Assembly (NCBI GenBank): GCA_020081605.1
Contig: JAHREC010000062.1
Coordinates: 3,467,758-3,531,757, forward strand
Source: Albifimbria verrucaria
Lineage: Eukaryota; Ascomycota; Sordariomycetes; Hypocreales; Stachybotryaceae
Length of the DNA stretch: 64,000 nucleotides
Direction of reading: 5' to 3'
The translations under genes were made by a program, and so were the position numbers. Shown piece by piece: positions 23,532 to 35,692 of the stretch (its first letter is position 1; every line of letters starts with the position of its first letter). Under the pieces are notes generated by a model that had not been told where the DNA came from, did not search any database, and saw nothing but the letters and a program-made list of their open reading frames with translations.

Positions 23532-24729
23532 TTAAATATAATTCACTCTGAAAGTCAAAGGAATGTACATAGGGGCCGTCATCGTGTCGGGTTTTCCAAT
23601 GAAGATAACAGGGTTGGGTATGCCTGATCGGATGACAGTTTTGGTGTTGCCAAAGTTGCCAGACTGGCATGTCAAAATCTTGTCGGCATTGATTACGCAG
23701 GCAAGAGGCCCACGCGCGGCTACAACGGATGGTGAGTCGGCGAAGAACAGCTGCAGGGCACCGCCTTTAACATCGCCCATGGCAACCTTGCTTCCATGCC
23801 ACAGGGACCCGTCAGGACGAAGGATCAAGGTAATGGCCTGGGAGGCATCAGTGGTATAGATAGCGTTAAAAAGAGGACCGGATTCGAATTTGCCAAAGTA
23901 GCCGAAGCCTCCCTTTGCCGTCTCAATGCTGATGGTAAAGGTAGAGGTAGGGGAGGCAACCTTGGTAGTGGTGGTGGTAGTAGTAGCGACGGTTGAGACG
24001 GTAACTGCAGGCTCGGTGACCGTCTCGGTGACAGTCTCGTCGTAGATTATGGTGCTGGAAGTGGCAATGACGAAGGTCTCATGGATGGTAGTCCAAGTAG
24101 CGGTTGGCTCAGTCACGGTGACAGTACTTGCTGGAAGAGTGATAGTGGAGGGAGCGATGGAGACTCCAATACATGAGCAGGCGCTAGAGAATCGCGAAGC
24201 AACAGAACAGGCGCTGGCATAAACTGGAATGGTGGGGGCGACGGCACGCTTATCGGCGATGATCGTATTACCGATAGTAATAGTAGTAGTAGAGGTGTAG
24301 ACTGTCTCAGTGGGAGTCTCGTGGACTGTCGAAGTGAAGGTGTCGTGGACAGAGATTGTGGTGGTGACTCCTTCAACAATGGTCTCTGTAGACGAGACAC
24401 TTGAGTAAGCCGTGGTAGTCCTGATTACTTGTTAGTATGCAACTGTTGCATCAAACCATACTCATGTTAACATGACATACTCGGCCAAGGGAGTGACTGT
24501 AGCAACCAAAAAGGCTGAACAATCCTGTTGGGCCTGAACCAATCGGGATTCAGGAGAGGAGGCTCTCAAAGCTAAGATAGATAATGTTAAATGCCCAAGG
24601 TTTCAGAGTTGTTGCTCAGAGCTAAGACAAACCTCGCAAGCAATTATCGGCATTGCAGACATCTCTGGCGACAAACGCTGAAACAGCAAGAGCTGCGCTC
24701 AGAGCTGAAACACAGATTCTGGGGAGCAT
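23532..24729 (-). CDS. Secreted Thr-rich protein of unknown function
   Basis: Three exons, 24729-24633, 24571-24481 and 24420-23532, give 358 residues with no frame break. A signal peptide (RICVSALSAALAVSAFVA) is followed by a short cysteine module with CNADNCLRALRA and a later DCSAF, a layout seen at the N-terminus of many fungal secreted proteins of unknown role. Then comes a Thr/Ser/Val-rich stretch with TET and TVT repeats (about residues 65-200), likely O-glycosylated. A C-terminal domain of about 140 residues follows, with conserved-looking GGFGYFGKF and LRPDGSLWHG. I do not recognise the C-terminal domain. Introns have ordinary GT-AG ends. Likely extracellular or wall-bound. Confidence 0.75.
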
Positions 24730-25984
24730 TTTGAGCAGCTTTGTCTTTGTTCAAATGCAAGTCCAATTCTAGACACGTCAAAGAAGTGAGACGGGGATAT
24801 CTTTATATCAATACTCAAACAATAGCTTGACGCACAGAATACATGCTTCAGCTTCCAGCCATTCTCCGATTACCATAGCTTCCCAAACTATTGACCTCTA
24901 TTTGGAACTCAGCCCGTTCCTGCTAGGCCGTTTACGCCACTGCGCTGCAGCTGGGTTGTCGTTTTTAGCAAGCGGCAACGTGGACAGGCCCAGGAACCGG
25001 GGTTTAATGACCAGATCTAATCGGTGTTTCATGCACTAATTACTCCACAGTGGGCTTAACCATTGAAAGAACTAAGCTGAGAAGTCCTTGGTCGTCAACC
25101 AAATTTTCGGGAAAGCGTCTGGTTTTGTACTAGGTCTCGATTGAGCTACGGGTCGAGACACGGCTCGACCCGAAGGCAAACCTAAGTGAAATCTCCCAGA
25201 AAGACAATCGCATCATCTGTCTGTCTGGGATGAAGTATCTATCAGGGATCTTGGTATTGCAAGCAGTTGGCTTTGGTGGCTGGACGCTCTGGGACTTTAT
25301 ATAATATGAGGCTAAAAGTTCGGCGCCTACTTTGCAATTTCTATGAAGATACAGAGCCTTGTTAAAAAGAATCTTCGAGAGATGAGTATCATTTCTTTGG
25401 TTTATCACTGTATTATTATAGATTTATTACCTTATTATTCTACATTTATTACTTTATTATTATAGATTTATTATCCTATTATTCTAGAATTATTATATTA
25501 TTATTCGAGATTTATTATTTTATTATTCTAAATTTATTATCTTATTCTTCTAGATTAATTATTTTATAATTCTAAGTTTATTATCTTATTATAATAGATT
25601 TATCACAGATGTCTTGCAATTTTGTTCGCTTATTCTTACGTTATATGCAGATTATAGGGTGGCATATTTTTACTAGGTATGCGAAATTTCTTTGCTCCTA
25701 CTGTAAAACTTCAATAGTTAGGGACAATGTATGCCGACTTCCAGGCAGTGTAACAATCACGAACATGAATATTTTTAGCTTCTATTCGAATCAGAGCATT
25801 CAACCGTAGGATTTCATTCGTAAGTAATGTAGCTTTAGACCATGGAGTCGAAGATATTCGGTAACCAGGTATAACACATTGCAGAACATCTCAATTAGCA
25901 AGCTATGTAACTAGACTCTGCAAATGTAACAAATGATCACCCGGCAAAGTTCAAATATTCTTACAATGGATAGCCTTATCATAG
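24730..25984. other. Intergenic region with AT-rich satellite
   Basis: Promoter of the secreted-protein gene at the left. The tandem array at 25408-25605 is listed separately. AT-rich sequence without coding signal follows up to the T5orf172 gene's 3' end. Confidence 0.4.
25408..25605. repeat. AT-rich tandem repeat, unit about 22 bp
   Basis: About nine diverged copies of a unit resembling TTATTATTCTAGATTTATTA, with unit length varying from 20 to 24. Copies differ by scattered substitutions. Nearly no G or C outside the CTAGA core. A decayed minisatellite. Confidence 0.75.
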
Positions 25985-27792
25985 CTAATCTGCGTTGTTC
26001 TGCGCGGAACTTCGGGTGCTTCTCCGAGGCTCATTAGACTCCTCAGACAGGCTGTGGTCTTTTGGTTTCTTGGCCTCTTTATTAGCTTCATCCTCGCGCT
26101 TCCATTCCTCTTCAAACTCAGATAAGAAGTTTGCAAACTGCTGTACCTTTGTCGTGAGCCATGAAGTACCTGGACGAGTCTCCTTATTTTTGATGTGTTC
26201 CTCACCGTTCCTTGCCTCCTCAGGCATTAGACTAATAAAGATACCTGCAACAGCCTCATGTGCGTCCTTGCCCCCAGCTTCGTCCCGGTCATGTTTTCTA
26301 CTGCTGGATTCTTGTCCCTTCTTCCGGAGTTGGTTCATGCCATCACTTATACGGGCCTTGGCCTTCTCGAGTCCTCGTGTAAAGCTCCTTGCTTTCTTTC
26401 CATAAAAAGCTCCTCCTGAAACTCTTTGGTCTTTGTTATCCTTGGTAGAATCAGAAACTTCTGACGGGTCAGAAAGATTCGAAGACTGCGAAGAGTTCTT
26501 GACATCCACAGTTTCGGCATCAGGAAGTGATCCTTGCGTCTGTTGCAATGAAGGGTCCTCGTCCCTCTCGTTTTCAGCAGTTGTTTTCTCAGCTTCACCA
26601 ATGGCATCCTTTAATCTTTCTGGTGAGAATTCGCACATCACTCTAATCTTCTCGCGAGCTATGGTTGAGAGCTTCCAATTCTCATTGTCCAATGACTCGT
26701 ATGCCGGGAGTCGAACAAAGTTCTCCATGATCTCGGCAGTTTCTAAGACCATCCTCCGAGGCGCGCGGAACCAATTTCTGTGGCCGCCTTGACAATGATC
26801 GCACTTTTCCACGGTGAGATTGTGATGTCGTAGCACTGTTTGAATGAGTTTCCCGGCCTTGGGTGCTGCAAAAACGATCCACCAGGGGATGTGTAAATTA
26901 TCTTCGAGTTCAGCGCATCGCAGGTCTTACGCTCATTGAGCTTGTCTTCTCCTTGCCCTGTCCAACTGATCATGAAGAGATCTTTTTCCAGCTCGCTCTC
27001 GCGGATATATACAACCCCGTGCGTCTGCTGCTTTGGAGTAAGATGTTTAAAGATCTCGCCAAAAACTTGCGTAGGATCACTCAGCGACCCCTTTCGCTCT
27101 AATTTTGTCAAGCCAAGCCCGATTATTCGTTGGACAGACACGCCATTAGCCTCAGTTTGGGTTGTCGTATCCTTCGGTTCGGGGCTGTGTTTATGTCCAT
27201 GGCGGACATGCCGTCTGTGACATTTTCCAGAGGGACGGATGGCTCGGAAATGCTAGCCGGGGCTGGCTCCGGCTTTGTCGTCACCAAAAGCATAGGATCC
27301 TCCGGCTGTGTGGCGGGGGCGGTGCTGGGAGGAGTAGGAAAGTCATCATGGCCATCGTAACTCCTCGCGATACTCGGTTCACGAGTGATATCACTGATAT
27401 CAGAGCCATCGTCGCGGTCTTCATCAGACACCACTGACACTTGATCAATTGTTGAAGGGCAGTTCCTGCAGAAGATGCTACCCAATCTTCAAGTCTCTTC
27501 ACGGCGGCCCTGTTATGATGACGACAATGGGACGCAGTCAAGAAGTCCTTGATTCGATCGAGTTCCTCGTCGGTACGAGGCCACTTCTCCATTGACTTAA
27601 TTTGACTGTATAGCGTTTCTGCTTTCCCCTATCGCTCATGTTGACCTTGCATCGAGATTTCGTTGATACAGCCGTCGCTGGGCATTTAATAAACCCCCAA
27701 TCTTCGGGGTTGGGGGCGTGATCGATCGGTGCGAGGATGATGATTAGCCCCATGAACACCGGGTGTTCAGAAGTTGCTGTGTTTGCAGCCAT
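25985..27792 (-). CDS. T5orf172 (GIY-YIG-like) domain protein
   Basis: About 603 residues once four single bases are added (near 27605, C3 27481-27483, C2 27171-27172 and A5 26870-26874). The N-terminal part has spaced cysteines and a histidine (IKCPATAVSTKSRCKV, then CHHNRAA and FCRNCPS), a probable metal site usual in the fungal family. An acidic linker follows. The central domain has THGVVYIRE, MISWTG, APKAGKLIQTVLRHHNL and CDHCQGGHRNWFRAP, matching the pattern of T5orf172/GIY-YIG proteins as I know it. The C-terminus is charged and low in complexity (EEEWKREDEANKEAKK). T5orf172 is named after a phage protein; nuclease activity of the fungal proteins is unproven. The start is the first ATG of the frame. 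Only the single-base breaks are abnormal. Confidence 0.7.
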
Positions 27793-28217
27793 TTTGAAGT
27801 GGCTCTCAAAGTAACCCTAATCGAACTAAGGATACGTAGGCAATTTCTACCGTCAATAGATGACAACGAAGCAGAGAAAAGGTGTCTCCGGAATGCAAGG
27901 TGCGGGTGCGATAACGGCGTACCGACTGCTCGGTTTTAGCTGGCCCACAAGGCAGAGCTGGAAACAATAGCTGAATGATCCTGGTATAGGAGTAAGACAG
28001 ATGATCGTCCATCTAAACCCGTTTCATCCGATAATGCCACTTTTTTATGTTGTTGGTTGTGCCATAACCCTTTTTGGGCAGGTGTCGCCCGAGACCCATA
28101 GGGCCAGCCTTGTCATCCCATGTCCAAATGTCCTTATGAGATACCACGTTGTCCGGGATGGACATCCGCAAGACTCGAGCAGGCACCCTTAATGGCAGTT
28201 ATCTCCTGACCAGGGGT
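27793..28217. other. Spacer before the ankyrin relic
   Basis: Promoter side of the T5orf172 gene. No coding signal or repeat seen. Confidence 0.4.
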
Positions 28218-28610
28218 CTATAGGATTTCCCTCAGTTTGGCCAAAGAGTCAAAGCTTCTGTTGCGACCAGGGTTATCGGCCTGCTGTCTCCGATATGTAT
28301 CAAGTTTAGGATACTGCGTTGGATAGGACGAAGCCTCAGAGCGACAAGGTTTTGAAGCCAGCTGTAGTTCAGGTGGCAAAGATCTACTGCTCATAGCTTT
28401 CTTCATCGCCTTTCTGAACTTCTTACTCCTTATTATTTTCGACTTCTCGGCGAGATCTAGGGGCATACCTCCTTGCCCATTCTTCGCCTCATCACCCGCT
28501 TTTCCCATCTCTCTTAGTACTCTCTCCACATCCACAGCCCCACGCTCCGCCGCCTAGTGCAGCGGTTTGCGGTCATATGATGTTGACGGACAACGGCGAT
28601 GTATCTGGCT
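28218..28610 (-). pseudogene. Ankyrin-repeat relic
   Basis: The minus strand reads an ankyrin-like unit: DRKPLH, a stop, AAERGAVDVERVLREMG, then PLDLAEKSK and a basic C-terminal tail ending at 28218. The stop TAG (28554-28556) sits exactly where ankyrin repeats have Trp (PLHWAA), so one G-to-A change explains it. No start codon or upstream repeats are visible. Probably the end of a decayed NLR or ankyrin gene. Confidence 0.5.
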
Positions 28611-30742
28611 GAGTGGACATAGCGTTGACCCGCTCGCCTCAAGCCCCTTGCTTCCGAAATATATTCCTTCTCTTATCATCGCTGCGCGTTAATTGATGGA
28701 TTTTAGCTGAACTCTCAGTTGATGGGTAGTTCAAGAAATCATGAGAACAGGTCGCTCGCGAGATCGACGGCAGTGATATAGGTGTTATTTTCCAACACCT
28801 TCCCAGTTTGACTAGTTCTTCCATTCTTAGGATTGAACCCTCTGGTTTTCTTCTTCTCTGCCTTCTCATTCACATCCTCATTCCTCCCGAAAATATGCAC
28901 AACAGTTCATCCTTTAGCAGCCGTAGCCATAAGATGGGTTAAAGCTCGGCAATTACAAGCTTTGAGCAGTAACATCTTTCACTTTCGCTCGCTGTTTATC
29001 TTTATCTGAGCTTCTGGGTCGCTCGACCCGACCCCAACCCCAAGGTGCAAATGAATCAGATCCCTGCCGTGCCCTACATCGAACAAGCATCCCATGCCCT
29101 CCCGCCTTGGCCTAGTCTGCCTCTCTCTAATTGATCCCAGGTCTATCCTGCCAGTGATTTCTCACTCTTTATGGCGAAAATACTTCTTCAGCGGGGGCAG
29201 TGACTGTCTGCTCACATTATGGGGTCCTCGAAGTTCATCGCCCAAAACCGTAGTATACAACCATAACTGGAAAATCACTGCAAGGCTATGATAAGCTATT
29301 GGGGTTGTGAAACTCAAGCAGCAACCGTATTGTATGCTGTGTTTTTCGGGCCTACTTCGTTTGCCTGTGAAAAGAACGTTCTGGCCGTCACGGCATCCGG
29401 TGAAGGAAGGGCATGCTTTGATGCTGGGAACACCATGCCTCGCCTCGATGGCAATGGCGAGTATTGTAAGCTTGTAAGCCCAGCATTATAGCTTGCGCAG
29501 AAATATGGAAGTGCTAGATCTACGTATATCAGGATGATATGGATAATAATCTTCTGTAACAGAGGCCTAAAAGGCCAGCGACAAATTTTCATCTAGTAAT
29601 ATGTCCCGGCAATCTTGGCTGACGTCTCTCAAGGCATACACTCACATGGCGATATGGTATCCCTGGAAGAGGTGGGCTTGGCAAGACTGGTAGGAACATG
29701 TCAAGGGAGGAAAGGCAAAACGAATGATCATATAGATGGACCAATAAGGACCGAACGGATGCTGCGTCCAATGGAATTTGCTATTGCTACTTAGTGGTAA
29801 TGGCCAAGGAGGTGGTGTGAAACTCTTACCGGTAACCAATCTATGACCTGAGCATGCCCAGTGGATGCAACACGAAGGCACAGCCTCTTCAGCTGTATAG
29901 AACCAATTCCGTAGCCGCAATTGGCCTTGAAACGTGGCCAATTTAAACTTTGGGTATGTTTTAACTGGCTGAGCACACAGCCTTATGCGTCATCTACGTG
30001 CATTCAACCCCAAGATACTGACGATTGCCGCTGGGAGCCGAACAGACCGCCCTGCAATGCTACCATGGGCTTACCCATCGTCGTGCTTATAGAGTGGATC
30101 TTATAGTGAGTGATTGGCCAAGCTAGCGGGAAAAGAGCTGATCTTGTGGTTTAGGTAACGACTGCGCTAATGGTCTGTATCAAAATCATCAGGGGTCAGG
30201 GTAGGATTGCTGCACGTTCGAGCACCAGCCTCGCCGAAATGCCAGTGTGCACTAATTTTAGGAAGGCAGTATAGCTAGTTCCTGTTGTATTTGACATTAC
30301 TAAACGTTGAATAACCCAAGAAATAGTAATAAATTGCACTATCTTTTCTAGCAACACATCCTGGTGGCTTATTCGGTTGGGGGCTTCTTCACTTTCTCTA
30401 CCTAAAGGCGCTGGACCCAGCTATATATGGAAATAAATTGTTATTAAGGATTTATACGCAGGAAAAGGATTTATTACACCGTCAAGGAGAACCTAGGTTG
30501 AAACAGAGGGTTGTCGCGTCCTGATGCTTTTCAAGCCCGCCCTGTAGACTTACTGTCATCTAATATGTCTTTTGAAGAGAAACCATTCACTTTGCCATGA
30601 CCTAGCAGCTAGCAACTCTATCCTGAGCTGTTCATTCATTCGCGTCTATACAATTGTCGCACAATGCTCAATTCTCCAGCCTTCGTTGGATATAGACGAC
30701 CTTCATAGACCAGGGCCTCATCCAACTTACCCCTCTGCAACG
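28611..30742. other. Gene-free region before the DUF3433 gene
   Basis: About 2.1 kb with only short frames on either strand, none with family motifs. The last 200 bp are C/T-rich and probably form the DUF3433 promoter and leader. No repeat or RNA gene recognised. Confidence 0.4.
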
Positions 30743-33700
30743 ATGAGCAATATGGAAACTGCACCACATAGGAAAACCCTGGGCTTCCAAAAGATCAGGA
30801 CTGTGGGCAACATCATCGGACTGGCCAGCCCCAAAATAGATATGGGGCGGTACAAAGCAGCTTTCCGATCTACCACCATTAGTAGGAGTCCATCCGGTAT
30901 TGTCCAAGAGGACCATTCGAAAGTCGCTAGCGAATCATGGCCTCTACCTAATGATGCCTGTTCTCCGCTGCCATCCAGGGCTTCCTGCGATGTACGAATT
31001 ATCGCTCTCGAAGATAGCAAGGCCACCATTTCCGACGACAAACAAGTACCCAATTTTAAACCTGTTCTTCTTCGATTTTGGTTCCTAATTCTTATGTTCA
31101 TTGTTCTGATGGCAATGATATCAATGCTAGTCTTTGCTACTTATGCTCTCCCGGACGGGACAAAGCAAGTGGATCCTGACACTGTGATCAAAGCTCAGCA
31201 AACTCCTGGAGGGTATATGAACCAGACAAACCGTATGGACACTGTCAAGCTTGGCTGGAGACTCAGAATGGAGCAACATGGGAAGCAAGAGAGTTTAAAA
31301 GGCCTCGTGAAGATTTTATAAAAGTTCAACCGGTTGTTCCCAAGAACGCCAGGAATGGGTCGTCATCGGATGGTTTGGTTTACAAAGGTACTTCAAATAC
31401 AGAAGCACCAGGAAACAAAGACACCTCCTTTACATGGCCGGATAGTATGGAGGAGAATATTCCTCAAGGGGCCTCCAGGGCTCCTAGAAGAATCCCTGGT
31501 CTACGGCTCGGAGTAGCACCTGGGTGGAGATTGAGACCAGGGGCTGGGAACACAACATCACTATCCAAGCAAGGCCTACATCCCTCCGATGCATCCGAAG
31601 ATGGAGGAAGAACTTGCTATTATACTATGAAGGAAAACTTGAAAACATGGGACTTTTCTGCACGTAATTTGTCTCGGCTCTTCACCCCTCACCTTCCGGG
31701 CTTCCCAAACAATATCCAGTGTCGATCTGATGACACCTCTTACGAGATCACCAATTCAGTCACTCTCGCCTAGTTTTGTGAACTCGAGCAGTACGACGGA
31801 GCCTTGTGATTTTACCATCACAGTCACTGAGGCACTTGTTGCAAGAACACCAGGACGACCGGAAGATTTTATTAGTTCCAACGACAATATTGTTACTCAG
31901 ACGCCAGTGCCAACACCAGTGTCCCCTCTACACCCAGCACGCCTAACAGGAACGTTTCGCATACCGAGACTTGTTTTTTCAGACAATCACAGTGACAGAC
32001 TGGGGAGTTCTTACAGTAGCGACTGTCACCACTACCAAGGAAATCACGATTCTAACACCCGACAAGCGTGCGACAAAAGAGCTGTTGCCACGCCTCATCG
32101 AAGAGCCAACTCGCTTAGAAGTTAGACCATGCCCTCAGGGGACTGTCTCTACAGTAACTTTGTCTTTAGCTATGCCTATAACTATGACAGCGACAATAAA
32201 CCGTACAATCACAAATTATGACTCACGATCTAGTGTCTCTAGAACAGGAAGACTTCAGTCGCCATCGTCAGGTGGTAGAGAATCAATTGTTCAACCATCA
32301 CCGTCCCGTACGGGAACAACGAATCCTGAGTTCACGCCGACCAGCCAAGGAAATCCACATATAACGCCCACTGGAGAGCTTTCATTGGTGGTACGAACAA
32401 CAACCGACAGTAGAGGCAAAACGGGTCTTGTCACATGTTCCAACCGTCTGATCAAACCACCAGATCTTACTCCCATGCTCACTGTGCTAAGGACAACCTC
32501 AATCGACGTTAGCGGCAAGTCTAACCTGACTACATCGGTCCTCGTCTTTGCTAGTCCGACACAGGAAACTTTGGTCAATTCTCAGGGCTGTCCGACAGAG
32601 ATCAAACAATACTATATCCAGAACTTCCCTCACGCTACCATTCTCCCAGGTTCTCGGGTTGATTCCAGTATCACAGCGTCCTACTATCTTGTGACATCAA
32701 CAACTACATTATCAGATGCAGAGGGAAAGCCAACAGCAACATCAACCGTTGTACAAACAAAGGTTGTTTCGCTGATTACACTCACAGACAATCAAGGCGA
32801 GCCTACTCGAACAGTCAGCACACTAGCTAACACCACTTTTCCTATCACACCTTCTACAACACCAACCGAACGGCCGAACGACAATTCTACAACCCTTCTG
32901 GTCTATAAGATTACAAGTTTCGAGTATTTCGCAGGTCTCTTCCTACCAACACTCACCGCCACAATCCTCGCCATCCCTTTTCGAATATTAGACTCTGTGG
33001 TGAAGCTTTACCATCCGTTCTACATTCTTGCCTCAACCCGGCACGGAAGCCCAGCAAAGGAGTCCATATACTGGAAAACTAGCGGTCCGTGGAACATATT
33101 GCAAAGTTTTCGATTTCTTTGGCGTGGCCAAGCATTGCTTGCCATATCCGGTACGCTTGTGGTTGTCAGTGTTGCATTGGTACCTCTTAGCGTAGAGGCA
33201 ATCCGAATCACCTTACAAGGAGAAGAGTGCCGTGTAGGAGAAGGCAATGCTCGCAACTGCGCTATTGCGCTGGGTATCTTTTGGTCCCAACATACATTTT
33301 GATTGGCTTACTAGCTGCTATGGGCATCCTTCTCATTGCATTCGTTATACTACTGCAACGACAGCGGACTGGTGTATATAGTGATCCTTGGACCTTGTCT
33401 GAGATGACACGAATGTCGTCGCACCCAAGCATGCAGCTTCTGTTCCGTTATTTCCTACAACGAAAAGATCAAGCTGATTCCCGGAATGTACTTTCAAGCC
33501 TTCATTCTAAGCTCTATGCTCTAAGGCACTGGCAGGATGGCAACTCCACACGGTATGGAGTGGTCTCGTTTGATCAAGGCGATTTACTCTCTATGAAACA
33601 GACTAAAGGGAGTGATGCCAAAAATGTCAGGTCCCAGAAGATGCGAGACGTTAAGAAAGAAGTCTCATTTTATTTCTTGACAATATGGGGACGGCTATTG

Positions 33701-34319
33701 CTACTAGCCGTGATTGTCGGTCTTTTAGTCATTATCCTCATCTATAATCTATTAGTCTCAAAATTGGATGCCTTTTTCTCAAGCGAAACGGTTGCAGTCC
33801 GGGTTTTTATCACGTTAGTTGGTATGATAATAACCATGTCCTGGTCGTCGTTCTTCCATTGTAAGTTGATAGAAATTGTTATCGTACGTTCGACGTTGGT
33901 CAACATAATTGGTACTAACAAGAAATGACATAGGTGTTGCACTTATCAGCCCTTATAAGACCATTCATGGCAGCCGGAGCAAGCCTTTGCGTACCAAGGA
34001 AATAAGTCTTTCCACTAACGTCTATTACGGGCTCTTCCAAGCTCTTCGACCCTCAAAGCGCAATATTTATCTTGCCTCTGTGGCATTCACATCTATTTTG
34101 TCTGAGTTTCTGCCTGTGCTACTTAGCAACGTACCGTACCGAGTGGTTCAAACATGGATGGCACATCTGATTTGCACTTGGATGGCGGTTGGTATTTTGG
34201 CCGTCATGATCATACTCATTGCTGTGTCGTTCTTCATGGACTGGCCCAACTTGTCAATGGATCCGAGCACTGTACTTGGTTCCATGTATTATCTCACCTA
34301 CTATCGTGATGGAGTCTAG
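30743..34319 (+). CDS. DUF3433-type multi-pass membrane protein
   Basis: About 1,170 residues in two exons (30743-33860, 33934-34319; 73-nt intron). A short cytosolic head leads to a first helix (FWFLILMFIVLMAMISMLVF). Next comes a long, probably extracellular Ser/Thr-rich region with several TITV/TVTTT-like segments and N-glycosylation sites, then a helical region (FEYFAGLFLPTLTATILAIP, GTLVVVSVALVPLS, YILIGLLAAMGILLIAFVIL, LLLLAVIVGLLVIILIYNLL). The C-terminal module has LSEFLPVLLSNVPYR and DPSTVLGSMYYL, as in DUF3433 proteins of filamentous ascomycetes. Frame breaks near 31257, 31770 (needs two bases, or one removed), C4 31922-31925, T6 31975-31980 and T4 33279-33282. Function of the family is unknown. 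ATG 30743 is the first in frame. Confidence 0.75.
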
Positions 34320-35176
34320 ATCTGGTTTTTGAGGTACCAATAATGAAAGGGCCAACTCTATGCCCATGTTAGATTGACAAAAGCCTAGCACTTTCATAGC
34401 TATGGCCATAAATATGCATTAGTAGTAAATTTAAGAATTTGTTCAGAAAAAAGAAGAAGAAAAAACACAGCTTACATAGTTGAATACGTGAAAAGTTCTC
34501 ATAAAATACTAGAATAAGATATTAAGAAAAACATATTATAATGTTATTTATTTTCGAAAATTAGTCTGAATTGAAGCTATCTTTTTATGCTAATGCTGAT
34601 AGGACCGCAGAATTACCATGCGGCGAGTAAAACCCTATCGACATTTTGGCCTCTATGATCGTGAATAGAAGAATAGCCGTGTTTTCTCCGACAAATTGAA
34701 GCTCAGTCGTGTTTTGTATTTCGTCGTCGGAGATAGGTCACAGAAATGATGGGAGAAATAACAATTCTCTATATGGGACGAAGAGATGGCCAATGTCTGT
34801 AAGTTCCAACTTCTATGGGACGGGAAGGGATTTCTGTCAGACCTCTATTTTCCATGTTTGCCATACATCCATGGATAAGAGGCTGAGCACCCAAATGAGA
34901 CTGCTGTAATGTACAGGCAGAACTAGCCTATCCACGTAACAATTTACTTTTAGGCAGCTTCAGGAAGTGTTTAAGCAATCTCCTACGTGAGTTTCGATCA
35001 GAAACGAATGCCAAAGAAATAGTTATGCAATATGGATATAACCAACGTTGCTCGGAATAGGCGAGGTTCCTCGAGAAATCAATAGTTGAATAGCTAATAT
35101 ATAGATGGTACTCTCACTGCTAGGAGTAATTATTGACTCTCATAACCGTACTTATATCCCACACAAAGCTGAGGAG
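34320..35176. other. AT-rich intergenic region
   Basis: Lies 3' of both the DUF3433 gene and the cupin gene, which converge. Very AT-rich at 34420-34560, with A-rich runs. No gene supported. Confidence 0.4.
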
Positions 35177-35692
35177 CTAGGGACTGAAATCCGGATCCAT
35201 ATTCTGACCATTGATGACGAATGGCTTTACAATAGGCACAATAAATGCCACAAACCTTAACCACCTATCGTCACCACTGATATTCCTCCATTGATGTACG
35301 GTCCCCCTCTGTGTAACGCTGTCACCCTGCTTGAGAACTCTCTTTTCTCCAGAGTCCAGATGGAGCTCGACTTCTCCTTCAAGTATAACCACAATATCCA
35401 AAGTTAGGGTCCTGTGGAACGGCCCGCCAGATTCAGCACCCGGTGGGAAGGAAACGATACAAGCCGAGAATCCCGTCGCAGGAGTCAGCTCTCCATGGCC
35501 GAAACCATTCAGGCGATCGTGGGCGAATTGAGTGATGTCAGTTTCAGATGACAAGTTTGGCGGGAAAGTGTGAGCTGAATAGAGGATTTGTACTGTTGCT
35601 CCTGAATGTTCAATAACATGGCGTTGTTCAGGGACAGTTGAAGAGAAAACAGAGGCATTGGCATCGTCGTGGGTAGTAATATAATGAGACAT
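35177..35692 (-). CDS. Single-domain cupin protein
   Basis: 171 residues, uninterrupted. The C-terminal half is a cupin barrel: GPFHRTLTLDIVVILEGEVE carries the first metal-site His and Glu, LDSGEKRVLKQGDSV the inter-motif turn, and GTVHQWRN the second-motif His. The N-terminus is a short strand-rich lead typical of small fungal cupins found near oxidoreductase or secondary-metabolite genes. ATG 35692 is the first usable start; upstream codons in frame have no ATG. The Zn2Cys6 regulator lies 1.1 kb upstream on the same strand. Substrate unknown; family members include dioxygenases, isomerases and binding proteins. Confidence 0.85.
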   Translation of the reverse strand: MSHYITTHDDANASVFSSTVPEQRHVIEHSGATVQILYSAHTFPPNLSSETDITQFAHDRLNGFGHGELTPATGFSACIVSFPPGAESGGPFHRTLTLDIVVILEGEVELHLDSGEKRVLKQGDSVTQRGTVHQWRNISGDDRWLRFVAFIVPIVKPFVINGQNMDPDFSP

